Assembly (NCBI RefSeq): GCF_017599345.1
Contig: NZ_JAGFVL010000006.1
Location: forward strand, 62,001-126,000
Source: Gracilibacillus suaedae
Lineage (GTDB): Bacteria; Bacillota; Bacilli; Bacillales; Amphibacillaceae
Direction of reading: 5' to 3'
Length of the DNA: 64,000 nucleotides
Each line of letters starts with the position of its first letter. The stretch's first letter is position 1. Of the stretch, positions 42,604 to 51,731 are shown piece by piece. The notes beneath the pieces were generated by a model, which was not told the DNA's origin, ran no database searches, and saw only the letters and a program-made list of their open reading frames with translations. The translations under genes were made by a program, and so were the position numbers.

Positions 42604-43578
42604 ATGAAAGGAATTATAGCGAAAGAACCAGGTGGAGCAGAGCAATTAGTTTATAAGGAAATGCCAGAACCGACATTAGAACCAGGAGATCTATTAATTA
42701 AAGTGTACGCTACAGCGGTAAATCGAACGGATATTTTAAATCGTGAAGGCAGATTAGGTTATGCCAAAAATCCGATTATAGGTGTAGAGGTAGCTGGTGA
42801 AGTTGCAGAACCTAACGGTCATCCAGATTTTAAAAAAGGTGACAGAGTCATGGGATTAGTGAATGGTGGAGGATATGCTGAGAAAGTAGCTATGCCAGCA
42901 GACCGAGCGATGAAGATTCCTGATACCTTAAGTTTTGAAGAAGCAGCTGCAATTCCAGAAGTATTTTTAACTGCTTATCAAACCTTATATTGGATCGCTA
43001 ACTTACAAGAAGCTGAAACAGTTTTGATTCATGCAGGGGCAAGCGGAGTAGGAACAGCTGCCATACAATTAGCTAAAGTGATATCCAATGCACAAATAAT
43101 TACAACGGCTGGTTCAGCAGAGAAATTGGATTATTGCCGCAAATTAGGTGCTGATACAGTGATCAATTATAAGCAACAGGATTTTGCTGAGGAAGTATTA
43201 CAAGCAACTAACCATAAGGGTGTCGATGTAATCCTCGATTTTGTTGGAGCAAGCTATTGGGAGAATAATTATAAGAGTATCGCTGTCGATGGCAGATGGG
43301 TACTGATTGGTGTACTGGGCGGCAGTACAGTAAATCAGCTTTCTTTAATGGATTTAATGGCAAAAAGAATTCAATTAACAGGGACATTACTGACGCCAAG
43401 AAGTGACGAATATAAAGCAGAACTAAGCAAAGATTTTATCAACAAGTTATTCACCTATTTTGAACAAGGAAAAGTCCAACCAGTAGTCGACATTACTTTT
43501 CCGATTACTGAAGCAGCTGCGGCTCATCAACATATGGAAGCTAACAAAAATATCGGTAAAATCATTTTGAAAGTCTGA
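42604..43578 (+). CDS. NAD(P)H:quinone oxidoreductase, MDR family
   Basis: A 324-residue zinc-free medium-chain reductase (QOR/PIG3 type). The N-terminal catalytic fold has AVNRTDILNREG, the Rossmann motif is HAGASGVGTAAIQLAK (~145-160), and DFVGASYWENN is conserved. It reduces quinones or enones with NADPH, a detoxification role. The frame opens at 42586, but AAGGAGGA before ATG 42604 sets the start. Zinc ligands of true alcohol dehydrogenases are absent. Confidence 0.9.
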   Translation: MKGIIAKEPGGAEQLVYKEMPEPTLEPGDLLIKVYATAVNRTDILNREGRLGYAKNPIIGVEVAGEVAEPNGHPDFKKGDRVMGLVNGGGYAEKVAMPADRAMKIPDTLSFEEAAAIPEVFLTAYQTLYWIANLQEAETVLIHAGASGVGTAAIQLAKVISNAQIITTAGSAEKLDYCRKLGADTVINYKQQDFAEEVLQATNHKGVDVILDFVGASYWENNYKSIAVDGRWVLIGVLGGSTVNQLSLMDLMAKRIQLTGTLLTPRSDEYKAELSKDFINKLFTYFEQGKVQPVVDITFPITEAAAAHQHMEANKNIGKIILKV

Positions 43579-43628
43579 GTTATAGGACGAATTTGTGCCA
43601 CAAGTATTTTTTATAAGTTAAGAAAGTC

Positions 43629-44047
43629 GCGAAGTAGTTTTTGAAATGTTTGATGTATATTTGTAAACGCTCCGACTAATTACTTCGCTATGAGCAGGTC
43701 CAACAATTCTTGTGATAAGTAATAGGTTGACTTTTTTACAATGGAAAAAGAGAAAATCGCTAACCGTGAGTATAAAAGCAGCTGTGTTACTTCCTGCTAG
43801 TGTTGTAGAGCAGATCTTAACGAAGGCCGTTCATTTCCACTCCTGTGGGAATTGTTTGCCCTGAAGATCCACTTTTTCGAGCGGGTTTTGCTCAAAAAAG
43901 TTAGCTGAAGGGCAACCCCCACGGAAAGGGAAGTGGGCAGCCGGAGTGGTGGTCAAGCAGTTGATATTATTCCATAATAGCCACTAGAGGAAGCGTAAAT
44001 CTTGAACAATTTTGTGATAAGGACTGAGCGAATTGCTCAGTATTCTT
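43629..44047 (+). repeat. interspersed structured repeat, copy D (extended form)
   Basis: Extended like copy A: it starts with GCGAAGTA...TACTTCGC (43629-43688) and continues through the shared block AAGTAATAGGTTGACTTT. The core (43801-44047) is of the long form (GTTAGCTGAAGGGCAA). The outer left arm is mutated (TTCATTTCC) while the right arm stays AAGTGGGC, so pairing is reduced. It closes with ACTGAGC/GCTCAGT and TATTCTT. It lacks the 73-bp insert of copy A. It fills about half of the 909-bp gap before the amylopullulanase. Confidence 0.82.
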
Positions 44048-44121
44048 ATTATTTGTGATTCCATATCATGGAAAGGTGCTTTTGTTTTGTGAAAAATAGA
44101 TTAGTGAAGTGAATGACTGAT

Positions 44122-44150
44122 AAAAAAGTTCCAAGTATCGGAACTTTTTT
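44122..44150. terminator. symmetrical hairpin terminator
   Basis: AAAAAAGTTCC (44122-44132) pairs with GGAACTTTTTT (44140-44150) around an AAGTATC loop. Both strands give a T-run. It sits beyond repeat D with no gene ending nearby. Confidence 0.7.
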
Positions 44151-44239
44151 GTGTTAGATCAGAAAGATCATAATGGTGCAATCATTGACTTCGAGTAATT
44201 AAATATTTATCACAAAAACCTAGCATTTTCATAGATATA

Positions 44240-44269
44240 TTTCCCTGTTAATCCACCTTTACAAGGAAA
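44240..44269. repeat. diverged copy of the TTTCCCTGTAAA hairpin
   Basis: TTTCCCTGTTAA...TTTACAAGGAAA resembles 25529-25560, including the flanks (ATTTCC before, AATCCTA/AATCTTATAG after), with weakened pairing. Confidence 0.45.
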
Positions 44270-44361
44270 TCTTATAGTTTCATCTAGCAGTTTTTTTGAT
44301 TTCATATTTCTAGTTCGGTATTAATGGTTGCGATTTCATTTCGGGTATTGTATATTGATAA

Positions 44362-44376
44362 AGAAAACGTTTGCAC
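44362..44376 (-). promoter_or_regulatory. cre/MalR-like operator 1 before the amylopullulanase
   Basis: On the minus strand GTGCAAACGTTTTCT fits the CcpA consensus except the first base. It is the exact reverse complement of operator 2 over 13 bp. LacI-family MalR sites have the same GCAAACGTTT core. Confidence 0.55.
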
Positions 44377-44417
44377 TAATTTTATTAAAATTAAGTGCAA
44401 TATTTTTTGGAACAATA

Positions 44418-44432
44418 ATGCAAACGTTTTCG
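44418..44432 (+). promoter_or_regulatory. cre/MalR-like operator 2 before the amylopullulanase
   Basis: ATGCAAACGTTTTCG fits the CcpA consensus except the last base. It is 56 bp from operator 1 and in inverted orientation, suited to looping or dual CcpA/maltose regulator control. Confidence 0.55.
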
Positions 44433-44487
44433 TAAAATTGCATTATTTTTGCGCAGATATTGCACAAAAAAGAGGAGGAATGATTTG

Positions 44488-47400
44488 TTGGCTAGTAAAA
44501 GAGCAAGAAAACCGTTAGTGCTTTTGATGGTGGTAGTTATGTTTTTTAGTTTATTTACTGGGTTTGCACCGAGTCAGTCACTTGAAGCAGAGGAAAATGA
44601 TTCAAACTCCATTGAGGATGGTCACTTGCGTATTCATTATGATTATGCTGACTATGATCTTAACAACATTGGCGTTTGGTTATGGGGAGATGTAACAACC
44701 CCATCTGACGAGGCAAGTGAATGGCCGAATGGGACTTGGTTTGAAGATGGTGGAACAGATGATTATGGCGCGTATATAGATGTTGAAATCAAACAAGACG
44801 CAGCAAACATCGGACTTGTCGTGAATAACCGAGCAGGAGAAAACTTGACAGATGACATCTCGATCGATATTATATCCGAGCACATGAACGAGGTATGGCT
44901 TACAACTGATGGTCAAGTGTACTTTTATGAGCCGGAAGATTTAGAAGAAAATGTATTAAGAGTTCATTTTGCAACAGATGCAGACTCCTATGAACCATGG
45001 GGAGTATGGACTTGGGGGGACGTAATCGATGCGTCGGAAACATGGCCAACGGATGCTCGGCCTTTTTCAGATCAACAAGTTGGACCATATGGAGCTTATG
45101 TTGATATTCCACTGATAGAAGACCCTAGTTCCATTGGCTTTCTGCTTGTGAAAAGGGATGATTCGGGTGAGCAGACTACTGATATGAGCTTTAATGATCT
45201 GAACAATCATCGTCAAATTTTCTTAAAAGAAGGTATCGAAGGATATTTTACCAATCCTTATTATGCCTCGACAGAAGAGGTGGAAGAGGAACCGGAAGAA
45301 AGTGAGGGTGAACATGATATCAGCGTAGAAGGCTCGGTAAATCGTGATTTTACGTATAATGAACATGCGGTCCTTTCGCTAGATATTACCAATAATTCAG
45401 AGAAAGAAATCGACTCGATTTATGCAGATACGACAGCTCTAGGTGGCGAGGAACGTCTTACGATTTCACCAGCGTTAAACGAAGTCACATTATCTGTCCG
45501 GCATGATGTCGAACCTGGTGAAAAAACAATCCCAGTAACAGTAGTAGACGAAGATGGTGGTGCTTATAAGACAGAAGTAACTGCTACAGTTAGTGAACGA
45601 GATGTTTCAAGAAGTAATCTCGATTGGGATGAATCAGTCATCTATTTTATGTTAACAGATCGATTTTATGACGGTAATCAAGCAAATAATGACCCTTATG
45701 GTTTAAACTATGACAGTTATGATAATAATCGTGGGACCTATCAGGGTGGCGATTTTAAAGGAGTTATGGATAAGTTAGATTACTTAGAGGATTTAGGTGT
45801 CAATACCATTTGGATTACACCGATTGTAGAAAATATCGGATATGATGTGAATTATAATACATCTGAAGGCTCCTATTTCGGATACCACGGTTACTGGGCG
45901 AAAAACTTTGAAGAATTAAATCCACACCTTGGAACATTAGAAGAATTTCATGCACTTATTGACGCAGCTGCTGATCGAGATATGAAGATTATGGCAGATG
46001 TTGTATTAAATCATCCTGGTTATGGCTTAAAAGAATCGTTAACAAATGCGCCTCCTGGCTATCCAACTGATGAAGACCGAGCTCGTTTTGATGGAATGTT
46101 ACGTGATCGTTCCGGTTCCGGTGATGAAAAAATGGAGTTATCTGGATTACCGGATTTCAAAACAGAAGAAGTGCAAGTTCGTGAACAGCTTGTTGAATGG
46201 CAAAGGAATTGGATTTCAAAATCTACAACAGCAAATGGAAATTCATTAGCCTATTATCGTGTTGATACGGTGAAACATGTCGATGGTACAACATGGCAGC
46301 ATTTCCGTAATGAATTAACCAAGGAAAAGCCAGATTTTCAACTGATCGGCGAAGCATGGGGAGTGGGTCAACACGATGATCAAGGTTATCTTCGTTCCGG
46401 AATGATGGATTCCCTATTAGACTTTGAATTCAAAGGAACAGCTACCAATTTTGTTAACGGTAATCTGGAAAGTGCCAACGAAACACTTATCGCAAGAAAT
46501 AAAACGATTGATAACACTGCGATGCTTGGTCAATTTTTAGGCAGTCATGATGAAGACGGCTTCTTATACAGTCTTGGAGGTGACAAAGGCAAATTTAAGG
46601 TGGCAGCGTCTTTACAGATGACAGCAAAAGGACAGCCAGTTATCTATTATGGAGAGGAATTAGGTCAATCTGGAGCAAATAATTGGCCGGAGTATGATAA
46701 TAGATATAATTTAGATTGGAAAAGTGTGGAAGATAATGAAATACTGGCTCACTATCAATCGATTTTATCATTCCGAGAAGATTATTCTGATATTTTTGCT
46801 AAAGGATCACGCCAGAAAATAACGGGGTCTGATCAGGAACAATTCCTCGTATTTGAACGTGCTTATCTAGATGACAATGTCTATGTTGGTCTAAATGTTG
46901 CGGAAGAATCACAAAGCGTCACACTAAAAGTAGATCAAGCATCAACAACCATAACAGATCATTATCAAGATAAAACATATCAAACGACAGAAAACGATGC
47001 AGGTGAATTTGTGATTACAGTAGATATCCCTGCAATGGATGATGGTGGCACGATTTTGCTAACCGTCAATAACGGAAATATTCTATCGGGTGAAGCAACG
47101 GAGAAGCCAAGCGAACAGCCAGAAACAGAGGAAATACCAGAGGGGCATTTACGTGTCCATTTCCCGGGAAATAACGAAAATTTTGACGAATTAGGATTAT
47201 GGGTTTGGGAAGATGTAGCAACCACATCAGAAGATAGAGAAGCTTGGCCGAATGGAGCTTTGCCGTTTGAAGAGGAAAATCAAACAGAATATGGACGATT
47301 CGTTGATGTGGAATTGGCAGAGAACGCAGAACAAGTGGGAATGCTGATTAATCATACAAATGGTGACAATTTATCTGGTGATATCATGGTTGACATTCTT

Positions 47401-50355
47401 TCATTGGATATGAACCAGGTTTGGATTACAGAGGATTATCAAGTTTTTTATTATGAACCACTTGATAATCAAGGGGAGATTCGTGTGAATTTCTATCAGG
47501 AGGAAGGTTCTTATCAGGATCTTGGCCTTTGGACGTGGGGAGATGTTACCCAACCTACAGATAATTGGCCGGATGGTGCCCATTCTTTATCCGATCAACG
47601 AATAGGAATGAAAGGATCTTATGTAGATCTTCCCTTAATAGAGAAGCCGAGTCAAATCGGCTTCCTTTTCTTAAACAAAGAAACCGATTGGCAGTCTAAA
47701 GATTTTACGTTTGAAGATTTGGCTGATCATAGTCAGATCTTTGTACGAAAAGGCGATAATACCGTTTATACGAATCCTTACTTTGTTAAAGAAGAAGGAC
47801 TAGTAAATGCAGAGGTATTGTCAGATCAAAAGATTGAACTCAGATTTACATCTTTGGCTGGCTTATCAGAAGAAGCGTTAGTTGAGGATCTAGAAGTTAA
47901 AGATATAGAGGATTCGGAGGTACCGGTAGAATCGGTTGATATTTCTGAAGGAGACAACCTTGTTATCGTCAACGGCGATTTTGACCTAGAAAAGGCACCT
48001 TTTACTATCACACATCATAACCGTAGTGTCATTGCATCAATTGGCTGGCGCTTAAAAGATGAAATGTATGGTTATGATGGTGAGTTAGGCTTAGAAGTTC
48101 AGGATCAATCCAATGTGACCTTGAGAGTATGGTCACCAAGTGCAGATCAAGTCTCTGTTGTCCTTTACGATAAAGACGATCCGAAGCAAATCATAAAAGA
48201 TGATATCGAGATGACACGTGGTGAAAAAGGGATATGGGAAGTAGAGTTAAACCAAGACAATACACATTTAGATAACTTAATCGGTAACTATTACCATTTT
48301 GCCATCGAACGAGACGGTGAAACGGTTTTAACATTGGACCCATATGCAAAGTCCATGGCAGCATGGAATAGCAGTGATTCGGATAGTGGTGTTGGTAAAG
48401 CTGCCATTGTAGATCCAAGCACTATCGGACCAGAATTGGACTATGCGGATATTGAAGGATTTGACAAAAGAGAAGATGCAATCATTTATGAAATCCATGT
48501 TCGTGACTTTACTTCCGATCCAAGTATCGATGAAGAACTGGAGTCTAAGTTCGGAACGTTTGCTTCCTTTGTCGAAAAGCTGGATTATATTGAAGAACTT
48601 GGTGTGACTCATATTCAACTACTGCCTGTCATGAGTTATTACTTTGCTAATGAATTAGATAAAGATCAACGACTACTAGACTATTCTTCAGAAAATAATA
48701 GCTATAACTGGGGCTATGATCCGCACAGCTATTTCTCTTTATCTGGTATGTATTCCGAAGATCCGACAGATCCGGAAAAGAGAATAGAAGAATTCAAGCT
48801 GCTCATTGATGAGATTCATAGCCGTGGAATGGGAGTTATCCTAGATGTCGTTTACAACCATACAGCACAAGTTCATATTTTCGAAGATTTAGAACCAAAT
48901 TATTATCATTTTATGAATGCAGATGGAACACCACGGGAAAGCTTTGGTGGTGGCCGCTTAGGTACAACACATAAAATGGCTAGACGGATTTTAGTTGATT
49001 CGATCAGCTATTGGGTGGATGAATTTAAAGTAGATGGCTTCCGTTTCGACATGATGGGGGATCATGATGCAGAGAGTATTCAAATCGCATATGATGAAGC
49101 TAAAGCACTTAATCCGAATATTTTGATGATTGGGGAAGGTTGGAGAACGTTTGCTGGAGACGAAAATTATCCGGATGTTCAGCCTGCTGATCAAGATTGG
49201 ATGCAAGATACCAATAGTGTGGCATCCTTCTCAGATGAATTCCGTAATGAATTGAAATCTGGCTTTGGCAGTGAAGGACAACCACGTTTTCTTACTGGTG
49301 GAGCACGACATATACAAACAATTTTTAACAATCTAACAGCAAATCCAGGTAATTTCATCGCTGATGATCCAGGGGATGTCGTGCCATATATTGCAGCACA
49401 TGACAATTTAACCTTACATGATGTCATTGCCCAATCGATAAAAAAGGACCCGAAAGATTATGCCGAAGAGATCCATAGTCGTATTCGATTGGGAAATCTG
49501 ATGGTTTTAACTTCACAGGGGACACCTTTCATTCATGCTGGACAGGAGTATGGACGTACCAAACAGTTCCGCCATGAAGATTACCAAACAGAAGTAGCAG
49601 AGCCGCCATACAAATCAACATTCTTAACAAGTGAAAATGGTGAACCTTTTGAATATCCGTATTTTATTCATGATTCCTATGATTCGACAGATGCGATCAA
49701 TAAATTCGAATGGGAAAAGGCGACAAATCAAGAAGCATACCCAATTGAGACGACAACAGTAGCTTATACGAAAGGTTTAATCGAATTGCGTCGTTCAACA
49801 GATGCATTTCGTCATGCGACAAGGGAAGAGGTTCGTGATAATGTGTCACTGGTCAAAGCTCCGGAAATAGCGGAGGAAGACTTGGTAATTGGATACCGTG
49901 CCGATGATTCAAGTGGGGAAGAAACGTATTATGTTTTTGTTAATGCAGATAGTGAGGAACGACACCTTACATTAGCAGAAGATCTTACAGCAGGTGAAGT
50001 GATTGTCGATCGTGCTCAAGCAGGAACAACGACCATTACTGATCCAGAAGGAGTATCTGTTAATGAAGATAGTATTAAACTTGCTCCATTAACTTCAACA
50101 GTAATACGGATTACCAATCAAGAAGAACCACCAACCGAAACAGATCAAGGGAAGCAGGCTGATGGAAATGGTTCTAATGATGAGTCGAATTCTTCAGCAC
50201 CTGAAATAGATGAGGAATCATCTGAGGATTCTGGTGATATAGATCGATCAGAACTGCCAGACACAGCAACCAGCACATACAACTATCTTCTATTCGGACT
50301 AATTCTACTTCTGTGTGCAATAGGGATCCTAATTTATAAACGGAAAAAAGACTAG
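44488..50355 (+). CDS. cell-wall-anchored bifunctional amylopullulanase (alpha-amylase plus type I pullulanase)
   Basis: A 1955-residue surface enzyme starting at TTG (GAGGAGG 9 nt upstream; TTG 44485 also possible). Order: signal peptide; two CBM41 starch-binding domains (~44 and ~155); GH13 domain 1 (~380-850) with MADVVLNHPG, YYRVDTVKHVD, LIGEAWG and GSHDEDG; two more CBM41 (~888, ~997); a pullulanase CBM48-like module (VTLRVWSPSADQ, ~1210); GH13 domain 2 with YNWGYDPHSYF, GFRFDMMGDHD, MIGEGW and AAHDNLTLHD; an acidic Ser-rich linker; LPDTA (~1924), a membrane span and KRKKD. It degrades alpha-1,4 and alpha-1,6 bonds of starch and pullulan while sortase-anchored. LPDTA matches the class D sortase (YhcS) type of Bacillus. 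Confidence 0.95.
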   Translation: MASKRARKPLVLLMVVVMFFSLFTGFAPSQSLEAEENDSNSIEDGHLRIHYDYADYDLNNIGVWLWGDVTTPSDEASEWPNGTWFEDGGTDDYGAYIDVEIKQDAANIGLVVNNRAGENLTDDISIDIISEHMNEVWLTTDGQVYFYEPEDLEENVLRVHFATDADSYEPWGVWTWGDVIDASETWPTDARPFSDQQVGPYGAYVDIPLIEDPSSIGFLLVKRDDSGEQTTDMSFNDLNNHRQIFLKEGIEGYFTNPYYASTEEVEEEPEESEGEHDISVEGSVNRDFTYNEHAVLSLDITNNSEKEIDSIYADTTALGGEERLTISPALNEVTLSVRHDVEPGEKTIPVTVVDEDGGAYKTEVTATVSERDVSRSNLDWDESVIYFMLTDRFYDGNQANNDPYGLNYDSYDNNRGTYQGGDFKGVMDKLDYLEDLGVNTIWITPIVENIGYDVNYNTSEGSYFGYHGYWAKNFEELNPHLGTLEEFHALIDAAADRDMKIMADVVLNHPGYGLKESLTNAPPGYPTDEDRARFDGMLRDRSGSGDEKMELSGLPDFKTEEVQVREQLVEWQRNWISKSTTANGNSLAYYRVDTVKHVDGTTWQHFRNELTKEKPDFQLIGEAWGVGQHDDQGYLRSGMMDSLLDFEFKGTATNFVNGNLESANETLIARNKTIDNTAMLGQFLGSHDEDGFLYSLGGDKGKFKVAASLQMTAKGQPVIYYGEELGQSGANNWPEYDNRYNLDWKSVEDNEILAHYQSILSFREDYSDIFAKGSRQKITGSDQEQFLVFERAYLDDNVYVGLNVAEESQSVTLKVDQASTTITDHYQDKTYQTTENDAGEFVITVDIPAMDDGGTILLTVNNGNILSGEATEKPSEQPETEEIPEGHLRVHFPGNNENFDELGLWVWEDVATTSEDREAWPNGALPFEEENQTEYGRFVDVELAENAEQVGMLINHTNGDNLSGDIMVDILSLDMNQVWITEDYQVFYYEPLDNQGEIRVNFYQEEGSYQDLGLWTWGDVTQPTDNWPDGAHSLSDQRIGMKGSYVDLPLIEKPSQIGFLFLNKETDWQSKDFTFEDLADHSQIFVRKGDNTVYTNPYFVKEEGLVNAEVLSDQKIELRFTSLAGLSEEALVEDLEVKDIEDSEVPVESVDISEGDNLVIVNGDFDLEKAPFTITHHNRSVIASIGWRLKDEMYGYDGELGLEVQDQSNVTLRVWSPSADQVSVVLYDKDDPKQIIKDDIEMTRGEKGIWEVELNQDNTHLDNLIGNYYHFAIERDGETVLTLDPYAKSMAAWNSSDSDSGVGKAAIVDPSTIGPELDYADIEGFDKREDAIIYEIHVRDFTSDPSIDEELESKFGTFASFVEKLDYIEELGVTHIQLLPVMSYYFANELDKDQRLLDYSSENNSYNWGYDPHSYFSLSGMYSEDPTDPEKRIEEFKLLIDEIHSRGMGVILDVVYNHTAQVHIFEDLEPNYYHFMNADGTPRESFGGGRLGTTHKMARRILVDSISYWVDEFKVDGFRFDMMGDHDAESIQIAYDEAKALNPNILMIGEGWRTFAGDENYPDVQPADQDWMQDTNSVASFSDEFRNELKSGFGSEGQPRFLTGGARHIQTIFNNLTANPGNFIADDPGDVVPYIAAHDNLTLHDVIAQSIKKDPKDYAEEIHSRIRLGNLMVLTSQGTPFIHAGQEYGRTKQFRHEDYQTEVAEPPYKSTFLTSENGEPFEYPYFIHDSYDSTDAINKFEWEKATNQEAYPIETTTVAYTKGLIELRRSTDAFRHATREEVRDNVSLVKAPEIAEEDLVIGYRADDSSGEETYYVFVNADSEERHLTLAEDLTAGEVIVDRAQAGTTTITDPEGVSVNEDSIKLAPLTSTVIRITNQEEPPTETDQGKQADGNGSNDESNSSAPEIDEESSEDSGDIDRSELPDTATSTYNYLLFGLILLLCAIGILIYKRKKD

Positions 50356-50401
50356 ATCGCTAATTTACATGCTAAAAGATTAACAAAGTGTAGCAAAAAA
50401 G

Positions 50402-50438
50402 GATGCGAGAAATGCCAGAATGGCAGCTCGCATCTTTT
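50402..50438 (+). terminator. rho-independent terminator of the amylopullulanase gene
   Basis: GATGCGAG (50402-50409) and CTCGCATC (50427-50434), with an inner TGCCA/TGGCA stem and TTTT. Confidence 0.85.
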
Positions 50439-50469
50439 GAAAAGAAAGCATTTAACTAGCTCTGATAAA

Positions 50470-50706
50470 TGTTGTAGAAAATAATTCAGTGGAGGCCGCC
50501 ACTTCAACTCTTGTGGGAATCGTTTGACCTGAAAATCCACTTTTTTGAGCGGTTGTTGCTCGAAAAAGTTAGCTGAAGGACAAACCTCACGGAAAGGGAA
50601 GTGGGCAGCCGGAGCGATGGTTATACGGTCTATATAAATCATAATGGCTTCTATACGAGTCGCAGATCAACTTAGCAATTAGTGATAAGGTCTGGGCGGG
50701 TTTTTA
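50470..50706 (+). repeat. interspersed structured repeat, copy E (3' hairpin decayed)
   Basis: Long-form core (GTTAGCTGAAGGACAAACC) with inner stem CTTTTTTGAGC/GCTCGAAAAAG and right arm AAGTGGGC; the left outer arm lacks one C (GCCACTT). The closing CTGAGC hairpin is degenerate (TCTGGGCGGGTTTTT). Together with the terminator it fills the gap between the amylopullulanase and dat; the last 120 bp show no other clear feature. Confidence 0.78.
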
Positions 50707-50827
50707 AACATCAGGATAAGTCCCTATAATGATGCTCCCCCATATAGAAGAACTTCAAATTTTTGTTTTCGTTCCGCTCTTTCAACGTATTCATATGTTA
50801 AAATAATACAATAAAGGGGGAATGAAA

Positions 50828-51685
50828 ATGATTGGTTATATGTTGTGGAACAATGAAATAGTGGAGCGTAAATCAGAAAATGCAATGGTTTCTTTTGAAG
50901 ACCGTGGCTATCAATTTGGTGACGGTGTTTATGAAGTTATTCGCATATATGATGGAAAGCTTCATGCTTTGGATTGGCACTTAGATCGTTTGTTTTATTC
51001 GATGGAACAATTAGCAATTCGGGCACCATTTTCCCGTTCAGAAATAAAGCAATTATTAAAGCAACTTACCGAAAAAAATAATTTTACGGTTGATGGCAAA
51101 CTCTATTTGCAAGTAACAAGAGGTATGCAGCCTCGAGATCATGTTTATATGGAAGAATTAGATGCGATTTTCTATGCGACGGTTGACCGTTTTGATCAGC
51201 CAGTAGAAATGTGGGGAAAAGGGGTTAAGGTTACATTGCAAGAGGATATTCGCTGGCTCCGTTGTGATATTAAGTCATTGAATTTACTAGGTAATGTGCT
51301 TGCACGAACAAAAGCACAGCGCAATGGCTATCATGAACCGCTTTTTCATCGCGATGGCATTGTTCGTGAATGTGGTGCTTCTAATTTTTATATGATTAAA
51401 GATGGTGTGATACATACACATCCAACCAATCACTATATACTTGGTGGTATCACAAGGAAAAAAGTTCTGATGTTTGCTGAAGAATTAGCTATCCCTGTTG
51501 AAGAAAGAGAAATAGCAGTGGAGGAATTACAAGAGGCTGATGAATGTTTTCTTACGGCAACTCCCTTAGAAATAGTACCGATCACACAAATAGATCATCA
51601 GCCTATCCATCATAATCAGATAGGGGAAATAACGAAAAGATTGCAGCAATATTATCGAAAACGAGTATACGATTTTCTAGAATAA
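50828..51685 (+). CDS. dat: D-amino acid aminotransferase
   Basis: A 285-residue fold-type IV PLP enzyme. Catalytic Lys is in DIKSLNLLGNVLA (~145), phosphate-binding residues in GGITRKKVL, the family start is FEDRGYQFGDGVYEV, and ECGASNFYMIKDG is conserved. It makes D-glutamate/D-alanine for peptidoglycan. AAAGGGGG lies 7 nt before ATG 50828 but only 1 nt before the in-frame ATG 50822, so I chose the former. It is followed by a hairpin and the O-antigen-ligase-like gene. Confidence 0.92.
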   Translation: MIGYMLWNNEIVERKSENAMVSFEDRGYQFGDGVYEVIRIYDGKLHALDWHLDRLFYSMEQLAIRAPFSRSEIKQLLKQLTEKNNFTVDGKLYLQVTRGMQPRDHVYMEELDAIFYATVDRFDQPVEMWGKGVKVTLQEDIRWLRCDIKSLNLLGNVLARTKAQRNGYHEPLFHRDGIVRECGASNFYMIKDGVIHTHPTNHYILGGITRKKVLMFAEELAIPVEEREIAVEELQEADECFLTATPLEIVPITQIDHQPIHHNQIGEITKRLQQYYRKRVYDFLE

Positions 51686-51706
51686 CGGGACATTTCCACT
51701 GTCCCG
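51686..51706 (+). terminator. hairpin after dat
   Basis: CGGGACA (51686-51692) and TGTCCCG (51700-51706) form a perfect 7-bp stem; the T tail is poor, so it may only attenuate transcription into the next gene. Confidence 0.45.
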
Positions 51707-51731
51707 TTGATCCAATTGATGGAGGTTTCTG

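Noticed and set aside
48328-49427. Minus-strand frames of 70-96 codons inside the amylopullulanase gene
   Set aside because: Shadows of a clearly coding plus-strand gene.
50352-50642. 96-codon minus-strand frame over repeat copy E
   Set aside because: Partly shared with the copy C minus frame only because the repeat sequence is shared; it is broken in A, B and D and has no ribosome site.
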